This document shows, one piece after another, positions 46,005 through 54,395 of a stretch of DNA of 64,000 nt. Source of the stretch: an uncultured Methanosarcinales archaeon (GTDB lineage Archaea > Halobacteriota > Methanosarcinia > Methanotrichales > Methanotrichaceae); the NCBI GenBank assembly GCA_903871465.1, contig CAIQHB010000080.1:1-64000 (forward strand), read 5' to 3'. Position 1 is the stretch's first letter; every line of letters starts with the position of its first letter. The translations under genes were made by a program, and so were the position numbers. The notes beneath the pieces were generated by a model that saw only the letters and a program-made list of their open reading frames with translations, did not search any database and was not told where the DNA came from.

Positions 46005-47384
46005 ATGACAAGAATATTGCCAGGTGTAGAGATACAGGTAATAAAAGAAATCGTGCCTCAGCAGCTCAATCCATCGGGAGTTGTAGCGATGATAGGCACT
46101 ACCGAACGAGGAGAAATCCTGACGCCGACCCATGTAAGCAGCTTCAGGGAGTTCGCCGATAAATTTGGGTCGGCCAAGCAGTACTCTGGTGCAGGCGTAA
46201 AACAGGATTATACCATTTTAGGTGATATAAAACAGGCCTTTCAGAATGGCGTTTTTGAAGTTGTCGTGACGGCAATTTCTGGCAGCGGAGGCACAAATGC
46301 AAACCTGGTTCTGAAAGATAATGATAATGATGATACCGTCAAGCTGATTTCGAGAAAGCATGGCGAAGAGGGTAATTCCATAGCGATCAAAATTGATACG
46401 GGATCGGATGCTGAATTTGTAAGCTTGCAGATTGATGACGGGGATGTCATTGAGATGTTCGACAATCTCGTGATGAAACCCTCGGACCCAGCATATCTCG
46501 TGGATCGCATAAACAAAGCCTCAAAGCTGCTGTCGGCTGAGGATCTGCACTCTAACGCCCAAAAAAACAATCCTGCAAACATCCAAAAAACAAATCTAAC
46601 TCATGGTACCATGGGCACTATTTCCAAAGAGGATTATGAAGCCGCTCTGGAAAAACTCGAATCCGATGCAGACGTGGACATAGTCGTTGCATGTGAGATT
46701 ACCTCTCCCGAGATTCATTCTCTTATCGAAGCTCATTGCGCAAAAATGAGCTCTAACGCCAAAAACCGTATTGGTCTGGGAACTGTGGCGAAGGATGAGA
46801 GCATCAAGGATATCTGTGGCAGGACTAACGTAATGGCGAGCGATAGATTTGTCCTTGTAGCCCCCTACGGAAACCTCGGAGCCGTAGCAGGACTCATCAG
46901 CAGGCTGAACTACTTCGAATCGCCCACCTTCAAACCGCTTAGCGGGATCTCGGAACTTGAAAAAAATTATACCCCCTCAGAACAAATGGAGCTTCTGAAA
47001 AGCGGTGTGATACCGCTCGAAGCCCAACGGGGAAGAGGCATCATAGTAGTCAAGGGCATCTCAACGAGCAAAGAGCAGATTAGCGTTACAAGAATCGCAG
47101 ATCACTCTGTTCGCGGCGTCAAGAATATCGCTGATTTATTCATTGGCACCCTGAACAGTTCCAGCGGCAGGATAGCACTAAAGGGCAAGATCACAGAGTT
47201 CCTGATGAGAATGGAGAGAGAGGGCTCCATAGTACCCAGCACGGATGGAAAAGAGCCTGCATACCTTCTAGATGTCTACAGCTCTGAAATGGACTTTGCT
47301 CAGGGAATAGTCAGAGTAGATATGGCAGTGAGACCTGTCAGAGCTATGGATTACATCTATGCCACCATCAAGGTGGAAGCGTGA
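46005..47384 (+). CDS. Contractile tail sheath protein
   Basis: A 459-residue phage/CIS sheath protein which polymerises around the tube and drives it out on contraction. The N-terminus has the sheath start (LPGVEIQVIKEIVPQQLNPS, then GVVAMIGTTERG and PTHVSSFREFADKFG). The C-terminal core that forms the handshake between subunits reads ITRIADHSVRGVKNIADLFI, LKGKITEFLMRMEREGSI and IVRVDMAVRPVRAMDYIYATI. The middle (about residues 100-190) is a variable surface insertion. It is the first gene of an eight-gene plus-strand tail operon (before the effector block), with the tube next. Confidence 0.88.
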   Translation: MTRILPGVEIQVIKEIVPQQLNPSGVVAMIGTTERGEILTPTHVSSFREFADKFGSAKQYSGAGVKQDYTILGDIKQAFQNGVFEVVVTAISGSGGTNANLVLKDNDNDDTVKLISRKHGEEGNSIAIKIDTGSDAEFVSLQIDDGDVIEMFDNLVMKPSDPAYLVDRINKASKLLSAEDLHSNAQKNNPANIQKTNLTHGTMGTISKEDYEAALEKLESDADVDIVVACEITSPEIHSLIEAHCAKMSSNAKNRIGLGTVAKDESIKDICGRTNVMASDRFVLVAPYGNLGAVAGLISRLNYFESPTFKPLSGISELEKNYTPSEQMELLKSGVIPLEAQRGRGIIVVKGISTSKEQISVTRIADHSVRGVKNIADLFIGTLNSSSGRIALKGKITEFLMRMEREGSIVPSTDGKEPAYLLDVYSSEMDFAQGIVRVDMAVRPVRAMDYIYATIKVEA

Positions 47385-47398
47385 GGGAGATGATTTGA

Positions 47399-47794
47399 AT
47401 GGCAATAACAGTTTGGTCTGCAACAGAGAGCAAAGTGATGGTCGATCAAACGGTAATAGAAGGCCTTCAATCTATTGAATATAAGGTGAGCAGAAGTAGA
47501 GCGGATATACTTGCCATCGGACAGCCGCTGAGGCAGGGCGTAGAGTACGGAGTCAAGGTCGTAAATGGCAAACTGAGCGTTAAGTCGTGCTGCCCTCCGC
47601 TGGACGAGAAACTCTCCAAAGCGAGCATGGCGGAAGCCAAGTTTACTCTCCAGGCTCAGCTCAAAAAGGGCGATCAACAGAAGACAGCGACGTTCCAGGA
47701 ATGCTATCTGGATGATAGAGATTTCACCATGGACGTCAATGGGGTAGGCATAGCCACTTATACATTTACAGCTACGGATTTGCAGGAATCTTAG
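47399..47794 (+). CDS. Tail tube protein
   Basis: A 131-residue protein with the size and place of a contractile-tail tube subunit; it follows the sheath by 14 nt. The sequence is beta-rich (VEYGVKVVNGKLSVK, ATFQECYLDDRDFTMDVNGV, IATYTFTATDLQ), as expected for a gp19-like barrel that stacks in hexameric rings. Direct sequence similarity to known tubes is weak by eye, so the call depends on gene order and length. Only one tube gene is visible, whereas many eCIS carry several. Confidence 0.7.
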   Translation: MAITVWSATESKVMVDQTVIEGLQSIEYKVSRSRADILAIGQPLRQGVEYGVKVVNGKLSVKSCCPPLDEKLSKASMAEAKFTLQAQLKKGDQQKTATFQECYLDDRDFTMDVNGVGIATYTFTATDLQES

Positions 47795-47809
47795 GGAGCC
47801 CCAATTGCA

Positions 47810-48169
47810 ATGAAGAAGCTCACAAAGGAAGACATTCTCATAGGCAAGAAATACAGCGAGACCCTTCACATCAACAGCTATGACGCTGATGTGGTCATTC
47901 GCCCACTCACGGATGGAGAATTGAGCGAGGTTCTTGCGGTTCTAGGCAGTGTACCTCTGAAGGACGATGGGACGCCGGATACAGGGAAGGTCGATGTTAC
48001 GAAGAACTTCAGGGCACTCAGGCTTGCAGCGTCCCTGGGCCTAACGGATCCAAAGCTGACCTTAGATGAAGTGGCTGATATGAAGTTCGGGGTTCCAGAG
48101 CTTATAGGCACCAAAGTTCTGGAGATAAGTGGGGTAACCTCAGCAGCTAATGCAAAAAAAAAAAGCTGA
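47810..48169 (+). CDS. Tail assembly chaperone-like protein, first frame
   Basis: A 119-residue acidic/basic protein directly after the tube gene, the position of tail assembly chaperones (gpG-like). The sequence (EDILIGKKYSETLHINSYDADVVIRPL, then LRLAASLGLTDPKLTLDEVADM) resembles XkdN-type or DUF-type tail accessory proteins in organisation. It terminates in AKKKS inside a run of eleven A, where it overlaps a second frame of 76 codons. In many tails such a pair makes both a short protein and a longer frameshifted one. Family assignment is from position, not from a clear match. Confidence 0.6.
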   Translation: MKKLTKEDILIGKKYSETLHINSYDADVVIRPLTDGELSEVLAVLGSVPLKDDGTPDTGKVDVTKNFRALRLAASLGLTDPKLTLDEVADMKFGVPELIGTKVLEISGVTSAANAKKKS

Positions 48170-48380
48170 ACTAGAGAGGTTTGTAGAATCTTTGGAGGGG
48201 CAAGAGCTAGCTGCTCTCTGCCTCGATTACGGATATAAACTAGAAGATTCGCCAATTGATCTGACCCGACTTCAGATCAATTTTCTCATGGCCGCTCTTG
48301 CCAACCGGATAGAGAAGATAGCGATAGCTAGGGCAGGAAAATCAGGAGTGACGAAGTTCATCTTTACAGAAGATGAGTGA
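48150..48380 (+). CDS. Tail assembly chaperone-like protein, second frame
   Basis: The frame 48150-48380 (76 codons from ATG) is rich in helix-forming residues (LERFVESLEGQELAALCLDYGY, NFLMAALANRIEKIAIARAG). It overlaps the preceding frame by 20 nt and the next gene by 8 nt. Its ATG lies inside the overlap with no clear ribosome binding site, and its first codons run through the A tract (Q-K-K-K). It is probably made mainly as the C-terminal part of a frameshifted fusion, the equivalent of phage lambda gpT, although reinitiation at ATG 48150 is possible. Confidence 0.6.
   Translation: MQKKKAELERFVESLEGQELAALCLDYGYKLEDSPIDLTRLQINFLMAALANRIEKIAIARAGKSGVTKFIFTEDE
48154..48164 (+). other. Run of eleven A at the chaperone overlap, candidate frameshift site
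   Basis: The upstream frame reads GCA-AAA-AAA-AAA-AGC-TGA; the downstream frame reads CAA-AAA-AAA-AAA-GCT-GAA. Joining the first to the second needs a +1 or -2 shift, or loss of one A by polymerase slippage. The result would be a protein of roughly 190 residues. A homopolymer sequencing error is the alternative. Confidence 0.5.
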
Positions 48381-50370
48381 TTCTTCCCAAAGAAGCGATT
48401 GGAGGAGATGCTTGGACTCTATTGCCGTGCTAGCAAAGGAAATGGGGAGATTTAGGAGCACAGATCGGAAAGGTCTCGGATTCGCATTTAGAAAGATAGC
48501 TGGCGCCCTGGCAGCTATACATACACTATTGGCCATAGCCACAGATCTTCAGAAACAGATATCCAGCATGGCTGCTGTACAGATCGAGATTGCTCTGTCG
48601 GTGGATGATAAAGACGACATAAAAGCCGAAGCTTCCGGTTGCCAAGCTGCTCTCGATCTTACAACGAATATCAGCCAAATGAACATCTTTCCGATAAGTG
48701 ATGTGCTGAGATCTCCATGTTTTGCGACATATAAGACTGCCAACGTTTTGCTTTCTGAATTCAATAAAAAGATATCGGAGGCTCAGGAGGCAGCAAGCAT
48801 ATTCCAATGGACAGAGATGCCATTTACAGGCCTGCCACTTGCCGCCTTAACTGAAGATGACAAAACCTGGACCGAGAATGTCCAGATAATGCCCTCAAGT
48901 GAGGCTTCAACACAGGACTCTGAAAGAGATGCAGTTCGCACTTCTCGCGATTTCTCGACCATCCTTAAAGTGCCCCATGTGGCAAGTTCCTTGCTGTTTG
49001 ACGCACCGTTTATATCAAATGCGCTGGAGATGGCCTCGAACCAAATCAGAGTGACCTTCGACTTAGAACGCGAGATGGTGAAGTCGATGGGCCTGAGCGA
49101 AAACCACGACGTTAAAACCGATATAACAGACTCGCCTTTTATTCGATCATCGACCAAAGGCGCGTTAAGCGATACTATCAAACCAGAATGGCCCCAGTCC
49201 ACGGTGGAAAATATAGCTGTTAACGCGGCAATGCTCTCAAGTCAGGCTTCAACTCAGGGCCCCGAAATAGATTCAGTTCACACTTCTCGCGACTTCTCGC
49301 CCATCCTTACAGTGCTCCATGCGGCAAGTTCGTTTCTGTTTGACGCGCCGATTATATCTAATGCGCTGGAGAATGCCTCGGACCAAATCTTAGTGACCTT
49401 CGACTTAGAGCGTGAGATGGCGAAGTCGATGAGCCAGAACGAATACGAAGCCGGCAAAACCGACATAACAGGCCCACCTTTTATTCTATCATCGGCCAAA
49501 GGCGCATTACGCGATACTATCAAACCAGAAAGGACTCATCAAAGGGTGATCGAGATCCCCGTCTTTATGCCTAATTCAAAGGCCCAGTCTCTGGCAGAAG
49601 ATATAGCTGTTAACGCGGCAATGCTCTCAAGTCAGGCTTCAACTCAGGGCCCCGAAATGGATTCAGTTCGCACTTCTCGCGATTTCTCAAGTATCCTTGC
49701 AGCGCCCCATGCGGCAAGTTCCTTGTTGTTTGGCGCGCCGCTTATATCGAGTGCGTTGGAGAATGCCTCGGATCAAATCTTAGTGACCTTCGACTTAGAG
49801 CGTGAGATGGTGAAGTCGATGAGCCAGAACGAATACGAAGCTGGCAAAACCGACATAACAATTCGATCATCGACAGGAAGCGCATTGATCGGTACGATCC
49901 TTCCGGAAGGAATCACTCTTGAAGGAGGAATGGAAGCGTTGCCGGAAAGGGATGGCCCCGGTATCATATCTATCCTCAAAAATATCTCCGCAAAGGGGTG
50001 GAAGGATTTGGCGATGGAAGATCTGGCAAATAACATCGACTTCAGCCTGGCTATTGCCGCAGCCATGCAAAAAGATGGACATTCGGCTGTGAAAGATCTG
50101 GCCATGACCTTGCCATCTTACAGCGAGGACCTTTACGAGATGGCCGTCACTCCAGCGCCGCATGTGATGCCTTCTCTGCGACAGGACGTATCGCTGCTCA
50201 AAGATGCGGCAACTGAGACTCAGATAGGGGGCAATGTGGCACATTTCCATAATACTTTTAATATTGTTGTCAATGTCAAAGGGAGAACGGAGACTGAGAT
50301 CAAAGAGCTGGGAAAGAAGATAGGGCTCATCCTTTCCGATGAAATGAGGCAATATGGAGGAATCAGTTGA
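48373..50370 (+). CDS. Tape-measure-like tail protein with internal repeats
   Basis: A 665-residue, helix-rich protein in the tape-measure position (after the chaperones, before the baseplate). Tape-measure proteins set the tail length by their own length. About three repeats of 110-130 residues make up the centre; each has a sequence like TSRDFSTILxxPHVASSLLF, then NALEMASNQIRVTFDLEREM. The C-terminus has the form often seen at the end of tail tape measures (HNTFNIVVNVKGRTETEIKEL, ending with DEMRQYGGIS). There is no lytic domain or membrane segment. At about 1.5 angstrom per residue it would specify a tube near 100 nm. Confidence 0.65.
   Translation: MSDSSQRSDWRRCLDSIAVLAKEMGRFRSTDRKGLGFAFRKIAGALAAIHTLLAIATDLQKQISSMAAVQIEIALSVDDKDDIKAEASGCQAALDLTTNISQMNIFPISDVLRSPCFATYKTANVLLSEFNKKISEAQEAASIFQWTEMPFTGLPLAALTEDDKTWTENVQIMPSSEASTQDSERDAVRTSRDFSTILKVPHVASSLLFDAPFISNALEMASNQIRVTFDLEREMVKSMGLSENHDVKTDITDSPFIRSSTKGALSDTIKPEWPQSTVENIAVNAAMLSSQASTQGPEIDSVHTSRDFSPILTVLHAASSFLFDAPIISNALENASDQILVTFDLEREMAKSMSQNEYEAGKTDITGPPFILSSAKGALRDTIKPERTHQRVIEIPVFMPNSKAQSLAEDIAVNAAMLSSQASTQGPEMDSVRTSRDFSSILAAPHAASSLLFGAPLISSALENASDQILVTFDLEREMVKSMSQNEYEAGKTDITIRSSTGSALIGTILPEGITLEGGMEALPERDGPGIISILKNISAKGWKDLAMEDLANNIDFSLAIAAAMQKDGHSAVKDLAMTLPSYSEDLYEMAVTPAPHVMPSLRQDVSLLKDAATETQIGGNVAHFHNTFNIVVNVKGRTETEIKELGKKIGLILSDEMRQYGGIS
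48889..49870 (+). repeat. Three long direct repeats within the tape-measure-like gene
   Basis: Units begin at about 48889, 49231 and 49621. The first is 342 nt (114 codons) and the second 390 nt (130 codons, with a 48-nt insert); the third is cut at about 49870 where the C-terminal region begins. Units 2 and 3 are almost identical at the DNA level (ATATAGCTGTTAACGCGGCA occurs at 49211 and 49601), so the duplication is recent or homogenised. All units keep the reading frame. Confidence 0.8.
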
Positions 50371-51278
50371 ATATAGAACTGGATGGCATCGCGCTCATTT
50401 GGACGGATCAGGACCCAGCGGGAGGTATAACTGAGGTCAGGAACGTATCAAACATCACAACCAACGATAAGCGGAGCATAGTAGAGCATGAGGTGCCTGG
50501 CATGGAGGGAAACACCTTCCAAGATCAGGGGAGATCGCCTGTAAAAATCTCTTTCGCGGGAAGCCTCCAGGGAAAGACAGCAAAGAGCATGATCGAGGTC
50601 ATAAGGTCAAAATTCAAGCTGGGTGCGCCTTTGCCGTTTAACTCGGATATCACCGGGTCAACTGATGTCACAAAGGTCCTAATTGAGGAGTTAAATGTAG
50701 AGGATATCGCGGGAGGGGCGAACAGATACAAGTACTCCATAGTGCTCCGAGAGTACAAGGAACCACCACCAGAGCCGGTAACGCCGCCCACTCAGGATAA
50801 AGAGGCTGAACAATGGGCGGATGAGGCTGCCAAGGAGGCAACAGAGTCAATCAACTGCCTCACGGGAAAAGTGCTGGACAGCGAAGGAAATCCCAGGGCC
50901 GGAATTGGGGTGATTGCATCTTCCGATGATGGTGAGTTCAAAGGAGAGACCGACGAAGAAGGCGTTTATCGTTTGGAGGATTTGCCTTCAGGTAAGTACA
51001 GGGTCACGGTCGACTCTCAGGAGTACGAAGGGATAGAGGAGATCGTGTTCATCGGAAGCGAAGAGGAAACTCCAGCCGGTCAGGAATCAGAGGAGACTCC
51101 CGTCGAACAGGAATCCGAGGAAACTTCAGACAGTCAGGAATCCGAGGAGACGCCAGCCGAGCAGAGTGTAGAGGAGTCCCCCACTGGAGAAGAAGCCCGG
51201 CCTGAAGAGAACTCCGATCAGCCCCAGGAGGGCGCAGAGGGAGCAAGTGAGGAGCCTGCGCAAGGAGAAGATACCTAG
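50367..51278 (+). CDS. Tail/baseplate adaptor protein with CnaB-like domain and Glu-rich repeat tail
   Basis: A 303-residue three-part protein. Residues 1-140 (LDGIALIWTDQDPAGGI, IVEHEVPGMEGNTFQD, PVKISFAGSLQGK) look like the tail-tube initiator or LysM-carrier part in other tails; the exact family is not certain. Residues 160-235 form a carboxypeptidase-regulatory/CnaB-like beta sandwich (TGKVLDSEGNPRAGIGV, TDEEGVYRLEDLPSGKYRVTV). The rest is a disordered acidic tail of five QESEET-type repeats. TTG 50367 overlaps the preceding stop by 4 nt, with GGAGG before it. The CnaB part recalls the minus-strand effector block, hinting at a shared docking interaction. Confidence 0.6.
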   Translation: MNIELDGIALIWTDQDPAGGITEVRNVSNITTNDKRSIVEHEVPGMEGNTFQDQGRSPVKISFAGSLQGKTAKSMIEVIRSKFKLGAPLPFNSDITGSTDVTKVLIEELNVEDIAGGANRYKYSIVLREYKEPPPEPVTPPTQDKEAEQWADEAAKEATESINCLTGKVLDSEGNPRAGIGVIASSDDGEFKGETDEEGVYRLEDLPSGKYRVTVDSQEYEGIEEIVFIGSEEETPAGQESEETPVEQESEETSDSQESEETPAEQSVEESPTGEEARPEENSDQPQEGAEGASEEPAQGEDT

Positions 51279-51281
51279 CTT

Positions 51282-52268
51282 ATGGGAAAGCCCGCCTATA
51301 AGGTCAAGATCGGATCGGCGACCTTCGACTCGTCTTTAGATCAAGAGATAATCAGCATCAGAGTAGATTTAGATATGGATGTTCCTTCCGACAGCTTTGA
51401 GATCGCATTTAAGCCGTCCACAAAAGCCGGATCAATTAGGGTTGAAGATCCGACGGTCATCAAGCTTGGATATGACGGCGAGCTCACCCGGGTGCTCACG
51501 GGATCGATTGATGTCGTGGAGGCGAGCATATCTCAGGTGACGATCAGTGGGCTCAGTCGCATCTCTTCACTCACCAGGCTGAGGATCAACCAGGTCTACG
51601 AGAAACAGAGTGCAGGCTTCATAGTAAAAGATCTTGCCGGCAGGGCAGGGGTCTCCATCGGAGTTGCAGAAGAGGGCTTGAGCTTTCCCATGTACGTAGT
51701 TGAGGACGCAAAGGATGTTTACACGCATATGAAGGAACTGGCTCTCAGGTGCGGCTTCGACCTTTTTCTATGCGCAGACGGCAAGCTGGCCTTCAAGAAA
51801 TATGCCCGCCAATCAGCAAAGATCTTCAAGTACGGGTTGAATGCGATGGAAGCAGATGCGCATGAGACGATACCGGCTGCGGCCTGCGTGAGGGTCTTTG
51901 GAGAGAGCCCGTCCAGCTTCAAGGGCGCCGATACCGCCCATTGGCTATCCAAGAGGGTGGTGCAGGGCGTGGCTGGAGGGGGCAGTCCGACAGTGATCGT
52001 GGAAGATCCCACCGTGAGGGATACAGATACCGCGGAAAGGGTGGCTGCCGCCCTGCTCGAATCCCTTTCAATGACTCTGTCAGGAACTGTGAAATCCTTT
52101 GGCAATGCCGGCATCGCACTGGGAAATACCATTGAGGTAAAGGATATGCCTGACAGCCGTATGAACGGAGAGTTCCAGGCCACGAGCGTGAGCCACAGCT
52201 TTAACAAGGCAGAGGGGTTTGTGTCGGTTATAGGGTGGAGGAAGAGAGGATCAGCATCTCAAACCTGA
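51282..52268 (+). CDS. Baseplate hub protein (gpD/gp27-like)
   Basis: A 328-residue protein of the phage late control gene D / VgrG N-terminal fold, the hub on which the tube sits and to which the spike binds. Recognised by VRVDLDMDVPSDSFEIAF, VEASISQVTISGLSRISSLTRL, GFIVKDLAGRAGVS and DVYTHMKELALRCGFDLFLCADGKLAF. The C-terminal part includes ALGNTIEVKDMPDSRMNGEFQ, where the hub joins the spike. The spike gene (gpV type) is 7.3 kb away, after the opposite-strand effector block. Gene starts 3 nt after the adaptor gene. Confidence 0.78.
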   Translation: MGKPAYKVKIGSATFDSSLDQEIISIRVDLDMDVPSDSFEIAFKPSTKAGSIRVEDPTVIKLGYDGELTRVLTGSIDVVEASISQVTISGLSRISSLTRLRINQVYEKQSAGFIVKDLAGRAGVSIGVAEEGLSFPMYVVEDAKDVYTHMKELALRCGFDLFLCADGKLAFKKYARQSAKIFKYGLNAMEADAHETIPAAACVRVFGESPSSFKGADTAHWLSKRVVQGVAGGGSPTVIVEDPTVRDTDTAERVAAALLESLSMTLSGTVKSFGNAGIALGNTIEVKDMPDSRMNGEFQATSVSHSFNKAEGFVSVIGWRKRGSASQT

Positions 52269-52337
52269 GCGAGATTATTATGAGTCCCTGACATCAAGCC
52301 TGCCGGCAATTCAGCATCCAGTTTTCCCGTAGAAATG

Positions 52338-53645
52338 TTACCAGGAAAATATCGCACCGCCAATTTTGTCCACTGATTTCTTAAGCATCCCATCCCGAAT
52401 ACCATCTTTCGGAAAATTTGGATTTTCAATAGGGTCCCTAGAGCACATAATGTCGAATGGAGGTGACGGATTTTTTCCTACAGACAGGTGCCAGTTCATC
52501 CCTGCTGCATGTCCTACCTCATGTATTAGCGTCGCCCAGTCCGTTCGATTTGGGCATTTTGCGTCCAGCATTATGAAGTTTCGACTAACATCTGGCGAGT
52601 CGGGTAGCTGCGGGTACTCTTGAAATTTTCCGTTCCATTTTTCTGCATCTTTACGATTAGGGGGGTCGAGATCTCTACAGACTACAATGACTATCGGAAT
52701 AATAGTGCCATCGGTAGGGATTAAAGGCATTAGGCTCCATCGAAGGTCTATGCCCCACCGGATCTCTTCTACATCGATACGGTAATCGTCGATGTTATTG
52801 ATATTAACGAGACGGTCGAAATCAATTGGGGCATCGTCCACACTCATTGCAAATCCTAAATTGTGTTTGCTAAGGATGGCTTTTGCAGTCCTTCCGTAGT
52901 TTGAGCAAAGTTCGTTGAGACTATCTTGCGATATGTTTTTTGCATAAAGGATACGACAATGAACTATCTTTTTTGCTCCGTTACTTTTTTTAGGGTATTT
53001 ATAACCCCAGACGTCACTTTGACTCTGTTCCATTGGGTTAGGGACCTCACCACTATGATCATCGGATTGGACGTAAGTGACTTGGGTTCCACATTCGGAT
53101 ATGTCCTCTTGATCCTTCGTTTCTGCAATCCGTTCTGCTAAGAATATCTTGGCTTGGTTTGCCTGGCCTCGATTTACAGTTAGCCCTTGATCGAGAAATT
53201 CAGACGTCACAGTGTGATATTGTGCTCCTTTTATCAGTTCTTCTTTCGTCTGGTAATGCCTATACCACTCGCCCACCATCTCTCTGTTCAAGGCATCTGC
53301 AGTGTCGGGCCCCACCAGCCCATCGACCTTGAGGGCATTGCCGTCCCAGTCCTTGTGCTCCTCTTGAAACTGCTTTACTGCATTTTCTGTAGAATCCCCA
53401 AAATTCCCGTCAACGCCGTCGCCTTCCGGACCAGAGGTGCCCAAATCATGCCCCAACTCCTTAAGCATCATCTGAGCGATCTCTACCAGCCTTTTTTTAT
53501 CCCCGCCCTGGTAGTACATCTTCCCGGTCTTCTCATTGCCCAGAGCTCCTTTGCCCAAGACGGGATTGCCCCCCCCAGAGACATTGCACAGATCCCGTGC
53601 AGGCAATTGGTTTGATTCGTTTCCTTCATCGGGAAGATCGCTCAT
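52338..53645 (-). CDS. Putative effector: PG_binding module plus HExxH metallopeptidase-like domain
   Basis: A 435-residue soluble protein transcribed against the tail operon. Residues 1-150 are the shared N-terminal module: LPARDLCNVSGGGNPVLGKGA, then a PG_binding_1-like domain (DGVDGNFGDSTENAVKQFQ, KVDGLVGPDTADALN). Residues 150-300 are of unknown fold. The C-terminal part has a zinc-peptidase signature (LIHEVGHAAGMNWH, with H-E at about residues 375-376), then FDIMCSRD, which looks like a Met-turn. The third His is one residue later than in classical metzincins. No signal peptide is present, so a tail-type machine could deliver it. The target is unknown. Confidence 0.72.
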   Translation of the reverse strand: MSDLPDEGNESNQLPARDLCNVSGGGNPVLGKGALGNEKTGKMYYQGGDKKRLVEIAQMMLKELGHDLGTSGPEGDGVDGNFGDSTENAVKQFQEEHKDWDGNALKVDGLVGPDTADALNREMVGEWYRHYQTKEELIKGAQYHTVTSEFLDQGLTVNRGQANQAKIFLAERIAETKDQEDISECGTQVTYVQSDDHSGEVPNPMEQSQSDVWGYKYPKKSNGAKKIVHCRILYAKNISQDSLNELCSNYGRTAKAILSKHNLGFAMSVDDAPIDFDRLVNINNIDDYRIDVEEIRWGIDLRWSLMPLIPTDGTIIPIVIVVCRDLDPPNRKDAEKWNGKFQEYPQLPDSPDVSRNFIMLDAKCPNRTDWATLIHEVGHAAGMNWHLSVGKNPSPPFDIMCSRDPIENPNFPKDGIRDGMLKKSVDKIGGAIFSW

Positions 53646-53782
53646 TTCAAGCCAATCATTCGATAAATCTTATCTATCTTGTGGTCCGTGGAGAAAATAG
53701 CGACCGAGCTTAACGCAGCAAAGCAGAGCTTTAAAATCTTAGCAGAGCTTTGACTGTTTCAAACGGGCAAAGAACCCAACAG
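53640..53782. repeat. Conserved upstream block of effector genes (copy 1)
   Basis: About 140 nt around the start of the metallopeptidase gene recur at 56751-56893 before the phospholipase gene with roughly nine out of ten bases the same. The block includes a TATA-like GATTTATCG on the minus strand and the CAT-encoded start. The duplication therefore includes 5' flanks, not only the coding module. Confidence 0.75.
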
Positions 53783-53790
53783 AGATAAGA

Positions 53791-54372
53791 GTGATGTTTA
53801 TGGTTCCAACGCCAGAGGGGTCTGAGGGGAATGGGAAGAAGATGTACATGGTCAAGGATATCTCCCCGGCAGGAGATTTTATCATAGATATCCTGGACCT
53901 CGAGCATAATCCTATAAAAGATACTGAGTTTCGTGTGGCAATAGATAATGGAGCGGCAAAAAATAAGAGAACTGATGGGAACGGATTGATCCGGATTCCA
54001 AGCCCAAAGACTAAATTTGATCTTTATCTCTCAGGAAAAAGTGGATCGGCAGCCACCTCCAATGAAGAAGGATCTGAAGCGATTGCAGGCGAGAGTACAT
54101 CTGAAGAGGACCCTGCTGAGCAATTTGTCGTGAAGATCGTTGATCTGGAGCATAACCCGATAAGTGATGTGGAGTTTCGTGTGGCTGTAGATAATGGAGA
54201 GGCAAAGAATAAGAAAACTGATGACGAAGGCATATTCAAGATCATAAAGCCTGAAACCAAGTTTGACATCTCCTTTGCCGGTCGAGAGGGATCGTCAGAG
54301 GTGGAGTCATCAAAACCAACACAAGAAGATGGCGGAGCGGACAGAGTTCTGAGACCTATTCCCCAGGTTTAG
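53791..54372 (+). CDS. Two-repeat CnaB-like beta protein (linker or immunity candidate)
   Basis: A 193-residue plus-strand gene set between two minus-strand effectors. It contains two copies of a 55-residue repeat: IDILDLEHNPIKDTEFRVA and KIVDLEHNPISDVEFRVAVD, each with DNG-AKNK-TD-G and a conserved beta hairpin ending. The repeats resemble the carboxypeptidase regulatory/CnaB-like linker domains of effectors in other injection systems. A truncated copy of the second repeat occurs at 56895-57014. There is no signal peptide or membrane segment. It could be an immunity protein, an adaptor or a separate domain of an effector. GTG 53791 and ATG 53794 are both possible starts. Confidence 0.6.
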   Translation: MMFMVPTPEGSEGNGKKMYMVKDISPAGDFIIDILDLEHNPIKDTEFRVAIDNGAAKNKRTDGNGLIRIPSPKTKFDLYLSGKSGSAATSNEEGSEAIAGESTSEEDPAEQFVVKIVDLEHNPISDVEFRVAVDNGEAKNKKTDDEGIFKIIKPETKFDISFAGREGSSEVESSKPTQEDGGADRVLRPIPQV

Positions 54373-54395
54373 CTAATACAATCCCTTAATATTTA

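Noticed and set aside
48883-50370. CRISPR-like reading of the repeats in the tape-measure gene
   Set aside because: Units are 342-390 nt long, keep the reading frame and lack short constant repeats with unique spacers.
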